Shown here: one piece after another, positions 25,340-33,989 of the stretch
Position numbering within the stretch: the stretch's first letter is position 1
How the letters are laid out: every line of letters begins with the position of its first letter
Origin: Chryseosolibacter sp964493505
GTDB lineage: Bacteria > Bacteroidota > Bacteroidia > Cytophagales > Cyclobacteriaceae
NCBI GenBank assembly: GCA_964493505.1
Contig: CAZBNP010000003.1
Span: 62,001 to 126,000, forward strand
Length of the DNA: 64,000 bases
Reading direction: 5' to 3'
Made by a program: the position numbers and the translations under genes
Notes under the pieces: generated by a model
What the model was told of the DNA's origin: nothing
The model's database searches: none
Seen by the model: only the letters and a program-made list of their open reading frames with translations

Positions 25340-26881
25340 ATGGAAGACAGATCCCCTATCGTCACTCCTTCAGAAACGCGCAAGCTATGGAGTGTTATTA
25401 CCGCATCATCAGTTGGTACGCTCATCGAGTGGTATGACTTTTACATTTTTGGAATCCTTGCGGCGATCTACTCGCGGCAGTTTTTTCCGCCGGGTAATGA
25501 AACGGCGGCGCTACTGGCCACCCTGGGCACCTTCGGCGCCGGTTTTGTTGTCAGGCCACTGGGCGCCCTGGTTTTTGGACGGCTTGGGGATCTGGTGGGA
25601 AGAAAGTACACCTTTCTCGTTACGCTGATCATTATGGGCGGCTCCACGTTCGTCATCGGTCTGATTCCCGGATATGAGACCTTAGGACTGGTGGCACCGA
25701 TACTGGTACTGATTCTCCGCCTGCTCCAGGGGCTCGCTCTGGGTGGCGAATATGGCGGTGCTGCCACGTATGTCGCCGAACATGCTCCTGCCGCCAAACG
25801 CGGATACTATACCAGTTTCATCCAAACCACCGCGTCGCTTGGTCTTTTCCTTTCCATCGGTGTGATCGTCTGTGTTACACTCTGGGTTGGCGAGGAGAAC
25901 TTCAATGACTGGGGATGGAGAATTCCATTCCTGCTGTCGGCTGTACTGGTGGGTGTGTCTATCTACATCCGCCTGAGAATGGCGGAGTCGCCTCTCTTTG
26001 CAAAGATCAAGGCGGAGGGTAAGCTGTCGGTCAATCCGCTGAAAGAAAGTTTTGGCAACAAGGAGAACCTTCGGTTGGTTTTGCTCGCATTATTCGGTGC
26101 CACCGCCGGGCAGGGCGTAGTGTGGTACACCGGCCAGTTTTACGCCATGTATTTCATCGAAGGTGTCCTCCACGTCAATCAGTTTCAGACGTGGACGATC
26201 GTAGCGATCGCCCTCCTTGCCGGAACGCCGCTGCTCGTGTACTTCGGGCGACTTTCTGACAAAGTTGGCCGCAAGTATATCATGATGTTCGGCCTGCTGT
26301 TCGCGTCGATATGTTATGTGCCCATATACAAGCAAATGCACAGGATCGCGGATATCGAGGGTATCATGGTGATAAGTGAGGAAACAATCGATGCACCCAC
26401 GACGTTCACCGACGATGGTGAGTCGGTCTCCTCCACCCGTACGGTGAAAAAACTCGCCGATGGTAGTGCCCTTACATTCACGACAACGGAGACTACTTAC
26501 GATCATGGATCGGCGCCGATCATTACAAACCGGATAGAGAAGGACCTGAGTACCGGCGGCTTTTACTCGATGATCTTTCTCGTATTTATTCAGATGATAT
26601 TTGTGGCGATGGTGTACGGACCGATCGCGGCGTTTCTCGTAGAATTGTTTCCCACGCGTATCCGGTATACTTCGATGTCGCTTCCGTATCATATCGGCAA
26701 TGGCATATTCGGTGGGCTGACACCACTTATTGCCACCAGTTTTTACGTTGCCAGTCAGACGGAGGCTAATCCCGACGGCAATCCTGTTGCGGGGCTTTAC
26801 TACCCCATTGTCGTCGCGGCGATTTGTTTCGTTATCGGAATGATATTTCTCAGCAATAAGCGGAAGGGGGAGGTTATGTGA
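25340..26881 (+). CDS. MFS transporter, metabolite:H+ symporter (ProP/ShiA-like)
   Basis: 513 residues from ATG 25340 (MEDRSPIVTPSETRK). The MHS signature is clear: GTLIEWYDFYIFGILAAIY near residue 20, RPLGALVFGRLGDLVGRKYTF, and RLLQGLALGGEYGGAATYVAEHAP. A second cytoplasmic loop has GRLSDKVGRKY. An unusual insert of about 75 residues rich in Thr, Ser, Asp and Glu sits between predicted TM9 and TM10, so probably on the periplasmic side. Likely imports a small metabolite with protons; substrate unknown. An upstream GTG start at 25277 adds non-conserved residues. Confidence 0.88.
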   Translation: MEDRSPIVTPSETRKLWSVITASSVGTLIEWYDFYIFGILAAIYSRQFFPPGNETAALLATLGTFGAGFVVRPLGALVFGRLGDLVGRKYTFLVTLIIMGGSTFVIGLIPGYETLGLVAPILVLILRLLQGLALGGEYGGAATYVAEHAPAAKRGYYTSFIQTTASLGLFLSIGVIVCVTLWVGEENFNDWGWRIPFLLSAVLVGVSIYIRLRMAESPLFAKIKAEGKLSVNPLKESFGNKENLRLVLLALFGATAGQGVVWYTGQFYAMYFIEGVLHVNQFQTWTIVAIALLAGTPLLVYFGRLSDKVGRKYIMMFGLLFASICYVPIYKQMHRIADIEGIMVISEETIDAPTTFTDDGESVSSTRTVKKLADGSALTFTTTETTYDHGSAPIITNRIEKDLSTGGFYSMIFLVFIQMIFVAMVYGPIAAFLVELFPTRIRYTSMSLPYHIGNGIFGGLTPLIATSFYVASQTEANPDGNPVAGLYYPIVVAAICFVIGMIFLSNKRKGEVM

Positions 26882-26920
26882 GGTGCCGGGTACTAGGTGC
26901 CGGGTGCCGGGTGCTGGGTT
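26882..26920. repeat. Short GGTGCCGGGT repeat tract
   Basis: Four imperfect copies of GGTGCCGGGT/GGTGCTGGGT between the symporter stop and ligD. The related text GGTACTAAGTGCCGG occurs at 6671, suggesting a dispersed simple repeat. Confidence 0.5.
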
Positions 26921-26934
26921 GAAACCCGAAACCT

Positions 26935-29265
26935 ATGGCGAAGAATACACAATGGACGTTGGTTGGCAAGCGCAGGATTGAGTTATCCAATCTTGACAAG
27001 GCGATGTTTCCGGAAGATGGTATTCTCAAGGCGGAGGTCATTGCCTACTATCTGAAGATCGCTCCTACGATTCTCAATCACATCCGCGGTCGGGCGCTTA
27101 CGCTGATACGCTTTCCGGATGGTATTCACGGCGAAAGTTTCTATCAAAAGAACCGGCCCAAGTGGGCTCCCGACTGGATAGAATTTTCCACACTCGGCTC
27201 GATAGAGAAGGACTACATCATCGCGACGGAACCCGCGCTGCTGGTGTGGCTGGCCAACCTCGCCGGCCTCGAACTCCACCAGCTCCACAGCCGGGCACCC
27301 GATTTTGACAAGCCCGATTACATGGTCTTCGATCTGGATCCACCTGAAGGCTATACGTTTACCGACCTAATCCCGATTGCAAGAGAACTCAAGACCGACA
27401 TCGAGTCGTATGGCTATACCACCTTCGTAAAGACAACAGGGGGGAAGGGAATCCACATCTGCTGTCCGCTAGAGGTGAAGCAAGGCTTTTCGGAAGTGTT
27501 CGAGGCAGCGCAGGAGATTGCGAGGCCCTTCGTAGACCGGTTTTCCAAAGACACAACACTGCACATCAAGAAAGACGCTCGCAAGGGGCGTGTGCTGGTA
27601 GACATCTATCGCATACGCAGCGGACAGAGTATTGTGTCACCCTACAGCCTTCGCGGCAGGGTCGGCGCTCCTGTGTCGATGCCGTTGACCTGGGAAGCGC
27701 TTGGCAACGTCACGACTCCCGCTGAATTCAATATCAACACCGCTATCGACAAGGTGTTGGAGGACGGCGATGCGTGGGAGGGTATGGGCGCCTATGCGGT
27801 GGAACTCCATACCCATCGCAAACGGGCAGCCCCGGCGAAGGTGCTGGCGCCTTCAAAAAAACATAAGACTCCCGAACAACTCGAAAAATACAAGCAGAAA
27901 CGCGACTTTGAGAAAACGCCCGAGCCGGCCGGCGCGTTGCAGGTCGGGGGCAATAACAACTTCGTCGTTCACCGCCACCATGCGTCACATTTGCACTACG
28001 ATCTGCGACTGGAACAGGACGGCGTGTTGAAATCATGGGCTGTGCCCAAGGGAATGCCGCCCAGACCGGGTATCAAAAGACTGGCCGTCCAGACGGAAGA
28101 CCACCCGATGGAGTACCTGAAGTTCGACGGCAGGATACCGAAAGGCCAATACGGCGCCGGGGAAATGTGGATCTACGCCCAGGGGAAATACCAGATAACC
28201 AAAGAGAAAAAGGACGGCTTTTATTTCAGGCTGAACAGCAAAGAAATGTCGGGCGAGTACCGCATGCATCGAACCAAACAGAAGGAGTTCCTGCTCGAAC
28301 GCGTGGATGAGCCGCAGGTGGATTACCTGCAGCAGTTTGTCGAACCGATGCTGTCGGAGATTGCCGCCAAACCTCCACTGGCGGGCGATGAGTATGTCTA
28401 CGAGATCAAATGGGACGGAATTCGCGCGTTGGTAGCGTTTGAAGACGGGAAGGTGACACTTCATACACGCAACCGGAATGACGTGACGGCAAAGTTTCCC
28501 GAGCTGCTGGAAGGAGAGAAGGCTTTCCGGGCGACGAATGCTGTGTTTGACGCCGAGATTGTATCACTGGACGCAACCGGAAAACCTGTCTTCAAGAAGG
28601 TGATCAACCGCCTGATGAGTAGCGGAGAAACCAACATCCTGAAACGCTCGAAGTCTTCGCCGTGCTATTGCTACATTTTTGATTGCCTTTACCTCGACGG
28701 AAGGCCGCTTGTCAACGAGACCCTGGTCAAACGCAAGGAGTGGCTGAAGGACGCCGTCCGGGCTAACACGCCCTACCGTGTGAGCGATTGCGTCGATGAC
28801 GGTAAGGCACTCCTCGATGCCGCGCGGGAACATGGCCTGGAGGGCATTATGGCGAAGCGGAAAGATAGCCGCTACCTCCCCGGCAGGAGAAGTGACTATT
28901 GGCTCAAGGTAAAAATACGCCAGAGTTCCGAGGTGTTTATCATCGGATATACGCGAGGGAAAGGCGACAGGCAATCGACATTTGGGGCACTCCACATCGC
29001 CGAGCCGGTGGACGGGAAACTGCACTACCGTGGGAAGGTGGGTACGGGCTTTGACGATGCAATGATCAGGGACATCCTGAAGATCGTCGGCAAGGTCGGT
29101 GAAATTCCAAAACCCGATGTAGTCGGAACTGTCCTTGATCCGAAGGTGAGTACCTGGATAGAACCGAAGATCATAATCGAAGTATCCTATTCAAAACTCA
29201 CCCCCGACAAGATGTTTCGCGAACCGGTGTTTATACGATTTCGAATAGATATCAGCGAGATATAG
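26935..29265 (+). CDS. ligD: Multifunctional DNA ligase D (Pol-PE-Lig)
   Basis: 776 residues, the bacterial NHEJ end-joining enzyme. Order: archaeo-eukaryotic primase-type polymerase domain (about 10-290; metal-binding FDLD with Asp 133 and Asp 135), 3'-phosphoesterase domain (about 335-460; FVVHRHHASHLHYDLRLE), then ATP-dependent ligase (adenylated Lys 492 in YEIKWDGIR, EGIMAKRKDSRY, WLKVK) with OB fold to the C-terminus. This Pol-PE-Lig order is that of mycobacterial LigD, not PE-Lig-Pol of Pseudomonas. Its partner ku lies 1.5 kb downstream. Confidence 0.96.
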   Translation: MAKNTQWTLVGKRRIELSNLDKAMFPEDGILKAEVIAYYLKIAPTILNHIRGRALTLIRFPDGIHGESFYQKNRPKWAPDWIEFSTLGSIEKDYIIATEPALLVWLANLAGLELHQLHSRAPDFDKPDYMVFDLDPPEGYTFTDLIPIARELKTDIESYGYTTFVKTTGGKGIHICCPLEVKQGFSEVFEAAQEIARPFVDRFSKDTTLHIKKDARKGRVLVDIYRIRSGQSIVSPYSLRGRVGAPVSMPLTWEALGNVTTPAEFNINTAIDKVLEDGDAWEGMGAYAVELHTHRKRAAPAKVLAPSKKHKTPEQLEKYKQKRDFEKTPEPAGALQVGGNNNFVVHRHHASHLHYDLRLEQDGVLKSWAVPKGMPPRPGIKRLAVQTEDHPMEYLKFDGRIPKGQYGAGEMWIYAQGKYQITKEKKDGFYFRLNSKEMSGEYRMHRTKQKEFLLERVDEPQVDYLQQFVEPMLSEIAAKPPLAGDEYVYEIKWDGIRALVAFEDGKVTLHTRNRNDVTAKFPELLEGEKAFRATNAVFDAEIVSLDATGKPVFKKVINRLMSSGETNILKRSKSSPCYCYIFDCLYLDGRPLVNETLVKRKEWLKDAVRANTPYRVSDCVDDGKALLDAAREHGLEGIMAKRKDSRYLPGRRSDYWLKVKIRQSSEVFIIGYTRGKGDRQSTFGALHIAEPVDGKLHYRGKVGTGFDDAMIRDILKIVGKVGEIPKPDVVGTVLDPKVSTWIEPKIIIEVSYSKLTPDKMFREPVFIRFRIDISEI

Positions 29266-29308
29266 GTACGTGACTCCACGGTCGGGCGCCCGTTTGCCGG
29301 TACCTGTA

Positions 29309-30517
29309 TTAGTCACAGACCCGGCTTTTCACCTTACTCACCACCTCCATTCCCATTTCCTCAGCACGCTTCAGGTCCTCACAGGCTCCTTGCCGGTCTT
29401 TGAGTTTAGCTTTTGCCATCGCCCGGTTGTAGACTGCCGGAGCATAATTCGCCTGGTATATCAGCGCGACGTTAAAATCCTCGATAGCATCGGCGTAACG
29501 CTCGAGTTTAAAGAGGACATTTCCGCGATTGATCCATGCCTTGAAGAAATCCTCCCGGGTATCGATCGCTCGTGTATAGTCCGAGAAAGCGCCCTGGTAG
29601 TTCTTTTGTCGTTCACGAGCTAACCCGCGACCTAACCAGATCTCCGCATCGGATGGCGCGATTGTCAGCGCTCGGGTATAATCATCTTCTGCTCCCTTGT
29701 AGTATCCGCCTTCAAAACGCTGGAGCGCTCGTTCGAGGTAGGGGTAAAGCATACTCGAATCCTCTTTGATCGTCTCGGTGAGCCGATCTTCGGCTGTTGC
29801 GGTTAACCCCTGCATCTCCCGAAGCGCGGCAAGGTTGTGGCGCGCGAGCGTGTGTGAAGGATTCATGTCAAGTGCCTTCCGGTAGTCATCGCCCGCAGTG
29901 GTGTCGGCCAATGCCTCCTTTGATAGTCCGCGGTTTACGAAATAGTCCGGGTCTCCGGGATTCAGTGCCAGCGCGCTGTCGTAGTAGCGGATGGCTATGC
30001 GATGCTCCCCGAGTTTGGCACTCGTCAAGCCCAGGTAGTTGTAGACATGGGATTTGTGTCCGCTCTGGGGAGTCAAAACGGGACTGCGGTCACCTACGGT
30101 GGCGTTTTGGCGATAGAACACTGTATTGGTCTCCGCCGCGTCCATCGATAGCAACCGCTGGAAATCGTCCTTTGCCTGGGCATAAAAGTCCATCTTGAAA
30201 CGCAGGACGGCGCGGCTCATCAATGCGGGAAGATGATCGGGGAATGTTTCGAGATAGATACTGTAGTCGGTAAGAGCGCCGGCATTATCCTTGAGGATCT
30301 CCCTTACCGATCCGCGCAGGGAATACGCTTCGTAGTATCCGGGATAGTGCGTGAGGCATTCGTCGAGGATCGCCAGCGCTTCCGGGTAGTGATCATTGTT
30401 GTAGGCGGCCTCGGCTTCTTCGTACAATTGAAACGCCTTTCGGGGCTTGTCCTGACTGGTCACCACGAGCGGAAAGATCGCGGCGGGGAATAGTAGTATA
30501 ATGGCAGCGTAGCGCAT
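29309..30517 (-). CDS. TPR-repeat protein, secreted
   Basis: About 402 residues from MRYAAIILLF, a signal peptide ending near VTSQ. The rest is some ten tetratricopeptide units (for example YPEALAILDECLTHYPGYYEAYSLRGSV, AIRYYDSALALNPGDPDYFVNRGL, GAFSDYTRAIDTREDFFKAWINRGN). TPRs bind protein partners; none can be named. Convergent with ligD (43 nt apart) and divergent from ku, so it separates the NHEJ pair. Confidence 0.88.
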   Translation of the reverse strand: MRYAAIILLFPAAIFPLVVTSQDKPRKAFQLYEEAEAAYNNDHYPEALAILDECLTHYPGYYEAYSLRGSVREILKDNAGALTDYSIYLETFPDHLPALMSRAVLRFKMDFYAQAKDDFQRLLSMDAAETNTVFYRQNATVGDRSPVLTPQSGHKSHVYNYLGLTSAKLGEHRIAIRYYDSALALNPGDPDYFVNRGLSKEALADTTAGDDYRKALDMNPSHTLARHNLAALREMQGLTATAEDRLTETIKEDSSMLYPYLERALQRFEGGYYKGAEDDYTRALTIAPSDAEIWLGRGLARERQKNYQGAFSDYTRAIDTREDFFKAWINRGNVLFKLERYADAIEDFNVALIYQANYAPAVYNRAMAKAKLKDRQGACEDLKRAEEMGMEVVSKVKSRVCD

Positions 30518-30551
30518 CGCAGACAACACGGATGCAATTTAGCGCGCTTCA

Positions 30552-30643
30552 GCCAATTGCCAACCGCCCTTTGCCAACCGCCCTTTGCTAATTGCCCTTT
30601 GCCCTTTGCCTTTTGCCCTTTGCCCTTTGCCCTTTGCCTTTTG
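30552..30643. repeat. CCCTTTG heptamer repeat array
   Basis: About twelve units of a 7-bp motif (CCCTTTG with variants CCAACCG, CTTTTG, CTAATTG). It fills the gap between the TPR gene start and the ku promoter. It gets more regular towards the ku side. No coding potential. Confidence 0.9.
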
Positions 30644-30737
30644 TTCCCACTTTGTCAACTTTCACCCACCCCCGTTCCCAGGCACTGTTTTGGTACATTA
30701 CAGTAGGGAAACGAATTAAGTAAAGCTTTCACTGACA

Positions 30738-30768
30738 TTTGCTGATACCCTAATTTTCAGTAATTTAG
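30738..30768 (+). promoter_or_regulatory. Promoter of ku
   Basis: TTTG at 30738-30741, 19 nt, TAATTTAG at 30761-30768: one mismatch to the Bacteroidota consensus TTTG-N19-TAnnTTTG. It lies 39 nt before the ku ATG. Confidence 0.65.
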
Positions 30769-30807
30769 CTGTCAATGGTTAATTTTTTAATCTAAACGTC
30801 TGATTTT

Positions 30808-31665
30808 ATGCGTGCCATTTGGAAGGGACACATTCAGTTCTCGCTGGTAACCATTCCGGTGAGGATTTACAATGCGATAGACTCCACAGAGACGATCAGT
30901 TTCAACCTGCTCTCTAAAGACGGCCACAATCCGGTTGGCTACGAGAAAAAGGACAAAGCGACTGGTAAGCCACTGAAGGCCGACGACATCGTGAAAGGCT
31001 ACCAGTACGAGCCCGGTCAGTTTGTGATCATCGAGCAGTCGGACTTCGACAAGGTAAAACTGAAGAGTGAAAAGGTGATTGAGATCCAGGGGTTTGTCGA
31101 TGCTTCCGAGGTTCCTGCGACGCTTTTTGAAGCACCGTATTACATCGGACCTGATGGCGATGTGGCTGCGAAAACTTATGGCTTGCTAGCCGAGACGCTC
31201 AAACAGTCGAACATGCTCGGCGTTGGAAAAGTAGTTCTGCGCGACCGGGAAGTGCCGCTGTTGCTCGCGCCTCAGGATACCGGCATTGTTATGTACCGGC
31301 TGCGTTATCCCCATGAGCTCAGGAGTATGATGGAGGTGCCTATGCTGGCGGAAGTGAAGGCGGAAAAGGACCAGCTGAAGCTCGCAAAAACTCTCGTGGA
31401 CTCGATGACAATGCGCTTTTCAGACATCGAAATGAAGGATCACTATACTGAAGCATTGAAAGAAATCATTGATGCTAAAATAGCTGGTCGTGAGGTGGTT
31501 ATGGTTGCTGAAGAAGCTCCCGAAGTAGTTGATATCATGACGGCTCTCAAAGCGAGTATCGACGCGGCGAAAAAGAAACCGATGGAAAAGGCCAAGGGTA
31601 CAGCTGGTGCGAAAGCGAAAGCAGCAAAAGAGCCGAAGAAGGTATCAAGACGCAAAGCGAGTTGA
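30808..31665 (+). CDS. ku: Ku protein, NHEJ DNA-end binding
   Basis: 285 residues. Homodimeric Ku ring that threads onto DNA ends and recruits LigD. The core starts with RAIWKGHIQFSLVTIPVRIYNA, the standard bacterial Ku opening, with GYEKKDKATGKPL and YRLRYPHELRSM typical of the family. Ends in a Lys/Ala-rich tail (KKKPMEKAKGTAGAKAKAAK), as in many bacterial Kus, which helps DNA binding. Own promoter upstream. Functional partner of ligD at 26935-29265. Confidence 0.96.
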   Translation: MRAIWKGHIQFSLVTIPVRIYNAIDSTETISFNLLSKDGHNPVGYEKKDKATGKPLKADDIVKGYQYEPGQFVIIEQSDFDKVKLKSEKVIEIQGFVDASEVPATLFEAPYYIGPDGDVAAKTYGLLAETLKQSNMLGVGKVVLRDREVPLLLAPQDTGIVMYRLRYPHELRSMMEVPMLAEVKAEKDQLKLAKTLVDSMTMRFSDIEMKDHYTEALKEIIDAKIAGREVVMVAEEAPEVVDIMTALKASIDAAKKKPMEKAKGTAGAKAKAAKEPKKVSRRKAS

Positions 31666-31763
31666 CCATCGGCCCCCGGGCGCGTTCTTTTCGGTCCCGC
31701 AAGAAGCCTGACAACTACTGTCAACATCGATTGCGTGTTGTTCATGAAATCGTGAAGAAACGC

Positions 31764-31771
31764 TAACTTTG
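31764..31771 (+). promoter_or_regulatory. Promoter -7 element close to TPR gene start
   Basis: TAACTTTG is an exact TAnnTTTG match ending 5 nt before the ATG at 31777, which would give a leaderless or nearly leaderless message. No good TTTG at the -33 position. Confidence 0.35.
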
Positions 31772-31776
31772 TATCG

Positions 31777-32379
31777 ATGGGCAAGATCATTCAGTTTCCG
31801 CTCAGTCCTGCACCGGAGAAGTTTGGGTTGCAGCGCGCGCGCCTTAAAAAGGTGAAGGGTGGTGGGAAGCATGCGCAACTGGACTTGTTCAGCGGGGCTA
31901 AGATCGTCCGGTTCAACCAACTTTCCGTTTTTGAAGAGGCGTTACTCATGGATGAAAGGGGTGAGTCAGCGCAAGCTCGTAGGGGGTACCTGAAAGCCAT
32001 TGAGGCTGAGGATTGCGCAGCGGATGCCTACTGCAACCTGGGTATCATCGAATCCCGGGAAGGAGATTATCCGAAGGCTATCGATTGTTTCACTTTGTGC
32101 CTCAAGCTCAACCCTCGCCACTACGAAGCGCATTACAATCTCGCAAATCTTTATTCCGAAGTTGGCAATCTACCGCTTGCCAAACTGCACTATGGAACAG
32201 CCATTGAACTGGAGCCGGACTTCCCCAGCAGCTATTATAACCTGGGGCTTACCCACGCGGTGCTGAAGGAATATCGCGAGGCGGTTGCGTTTCTCAGGCA
32301 ATATCGCGATCGGGCTTCTGCTGAAGAGAAAAAGCAAACCGACGACCTGATAGACAAGCTTTCCTCTACTTTTTCCTGA
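31777..32379 (+). CDS. TPR-repeat protein, cytoplasmic
   Basis: 200 residues without a signal peptide. A basic N-terminal part is followed by about four TPRs (AYCNLGIIESREGDYPKAIDCFTLCLKLNPRHYEAHYNLANLYSEV and following units). General interaction module; partner unknown. It follows ku by 111 nt on the same strand. The exact promoter-like element next to the ATG makes separate transcription possible. Confidence 0.82.
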   Translation: MGKIIQFPLSPAPEKFGLQRARLKKVKGGGKHAQLDLFSGAKIVRFNQLSVFEEALLMDERGESAQARRGYLKAIEAEDCAADAYCNLGIIESREGDYPKAIDCFTLCLKLNPRHYEAHYNLANLYSEVGNLPLAKLHYGTAIELEPDFPSSYYNLGLTHAVLKEYREAVAFLRQYRDRASAEEKKQTDDLIDKLSSTFS

Positions 32380-32478
32380 TTCACTGCCTCCGCTGATCTG
32401 GATAGCCCCTTTTGCATTCTCCTCCCAACGTATGGCTCGCTAATCTTTATTACCTTGCGGGTCACTAATCCTTGATGT

Positions 32479-33195
32479 ATGCAGAATCTTGAAAGCAAAA
32501 CCGTGCTGATAACAGGCGGCACAAAAGGTATTGGCTATGGCGTAGCCGAAGCGCTCTTGCGCCAAAAAATGAATGTTGCAGTGACCGGTCGGTCGCAGAA
32601 GGCAGCGGACGACGCGGCGGCGAGACTCAACGAAATCGGTATTGGCGAGGCGCTGGGCATCGCAGCTGATGTACGGGACCTGACGTCACAACGGGAGGCG
32701 GTACAACAGACGATACAGAAATGGGGAAAACTCGACGTGTTGGTCGCTAATGCCGGGGTGGGATATTTTGGATCGATCGAAACACTGACGCCGGAGCAAT
32801 GGAAGGATACGCTCGACACGAACCTTACGGGTGTCTTCAATAGCGTCAAGGCATCGCTGGATGAAATCATAAAGTCGAAGGGATATATTATCACGGTTGC
32901 CAGTCTGGCGGGTACCAATTTCTTCGCGGGTGGCAGTGCCTACAATGCGAGTAAGTTTGGGCTCGTGGGCTTCACGCAAGCGATGATGCTCGACGTGCGG
33001 GACCGGGGTGTCAAGGTGTCGACCATTATGCCGGGATCGGTCGCGACCTATTTCAACAACCACGAGCCATCACCCGCCGATGCGTGGAAGATTCAGCCGG
33101 AGGATATTGGGGAAATTGTCCTGGGGCTGTTGCGTATGAATTCCCGGACGCTGCCGAGCAAGATCGAGGTGCGGCCTTCTGTGGTGGGAAAGTGA
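32479..33195 (+). CDS. Short-chain dehydrogenase/reductase (SDR)
   Basis: 238 residues, classical SDR. Cofactor motif TGGTKGIGYG near residue 12, NAG in VLVANAGVGYFG, and catalytic Tyr 155 and Lys 159 in SAYNASKFG, with an upstream Ser-containing strand (VASLAG). The first cofactor loop (TGRSQKAADDA) suggests NADP(H). Substrate unknown; closest in appearance to 3-oxoacyl reductase-like SDRs. Confidence 0.9.
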   Translation: MQNLESKTVLITGGTKGIGYGVAEALLRQKMNVAVTGRSQKAADDAAARLNEIGIGEALGIAADVRDLTSQREAVQQTIQKWGKLDVLVANAGVGYFGSIETLTPEQWKDTLDTNLTGVFNSVKASLDEIIKSKGYIITVASLAGTNFFAGGSAYNASKFGLVGFTQAMMLDVRDRGVKVSTIMPGSVATYFNNHEPSPADAWKIQPEDIGEIVLGLLRMNSRTLPSKIEVRPSVVGK

Positions 33196-33311
33196 GGCTT
33201 GCCCGCCGCGTATGCGTAGCCATTTCGGCGAAGGCGCGAGGGTAAGTGAAGTGGGCGGTAGGGAATAGTAAACGGATTACTAAATTTTTGATAAATAATT
33301 TTAACAAATTA

Positions 33312-33968
33312 ATGGAATTAATTCTCGGAACTATTGCGGCGTTGTTGCCGATTGTGAACCCGTTCAGCACGGCGCCAATGTTTTTATCACTCACCGAATC
33401 GTTTTCCAAAACCGAGCGGACACAACAGGCAACGCGGGGTGTGATTTACATGTCGGCAATTTTATTGATGTTTATGGTAGCCGGGACATTTATCATGAAT
33501 TTTTTCGGGCTGTCGTTACCGGGTATGCGTATAGCCGGGGGTATTCTGGTTGCAGGAGTGGGCATGAACATGTTAAAGCCAAAGGACGACTTTGGTCAGA
33601 CCAAAGCAGAGTCGAAAGAGGTAAAAACCAAGCAGGATATTTCGTTCACGCCGCTGGCGATGCCCAGTTTAAGCGGACCGGGAGCGATTTCGGTAGTGAT
33701 CGGGATGAGTTCGGTTGCAGGTCGGCAATGGATAGACTACCTGTACATTGCAATCGGCATACTCGCTGTCGCGACTATCGTTTATATCACGTTACGGTCA
33801 TCAACCCGCCTGGTGCAGGTACTGGGTGTAAACGGCCTGCATGCCATGACCAAGATCATGGGTTTTATTATCCTCTGTGTGGGCGTACAGTTTATCGTTA
33901 CGGGTGTGCTGGGCGTATTAACCGGAGAAGAGATCCAGGAGTTTATCCGGTCGACTGCGCAGTCCTGA
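33312..33968 (+). CDS. MarC/NAAT family inner-membrane protein
   Basis: 218 residues with six predicted membrane helices: MELILGTIAALLPIVNPFSTAPMFLSL opening (IVNPFSTAP is the MarC signature), GMRIAGGILVAGVGMNML, and FTPLAMPSLSGPGAISVVIG, a conserved MarC block. The family has no agreed function; the early link to multiple antibiotic resistance was not upheld. ATG at 33312 preferred: upstream in-frame residues lack family similarity. Convergent with the PorP gene, 21 nt apart. Confidence 0.9.
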   Translation: MELILGTIAALLPIVNPFSTAPMFLSLTESFSKTERTQQATRGVIYMSAILLMFMVAGTFIMNFFGLSLPGMRIAGGILVAGVGMNMLKPKDDFGQTKAESKEVKTKQDISFTPLAMPSLSGPGAISVVIGMSSVAGRQWIDYLYIAIGILAVATIVYITLRSSTRLVQVLGVNGLHAMTKIMGFIILCVGVQFIVTGVLGVLTGEEIQEFIRSTAQS

Positions 33969-33989
33969 AATCTTTCAAACCATTCGTAT

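Noticed and set aside
29266..29308. Terminator between ligD and the TPR gene
   Set aside because: AGGTAC/GTACCT and CGGGCGCCCG can pair, but no T-run follows on either strand.
30552..30643. Heptamer array as a CRISPR
   Set aside because: Units of 7 bp with no unique spacers; a simple tandem repeat.
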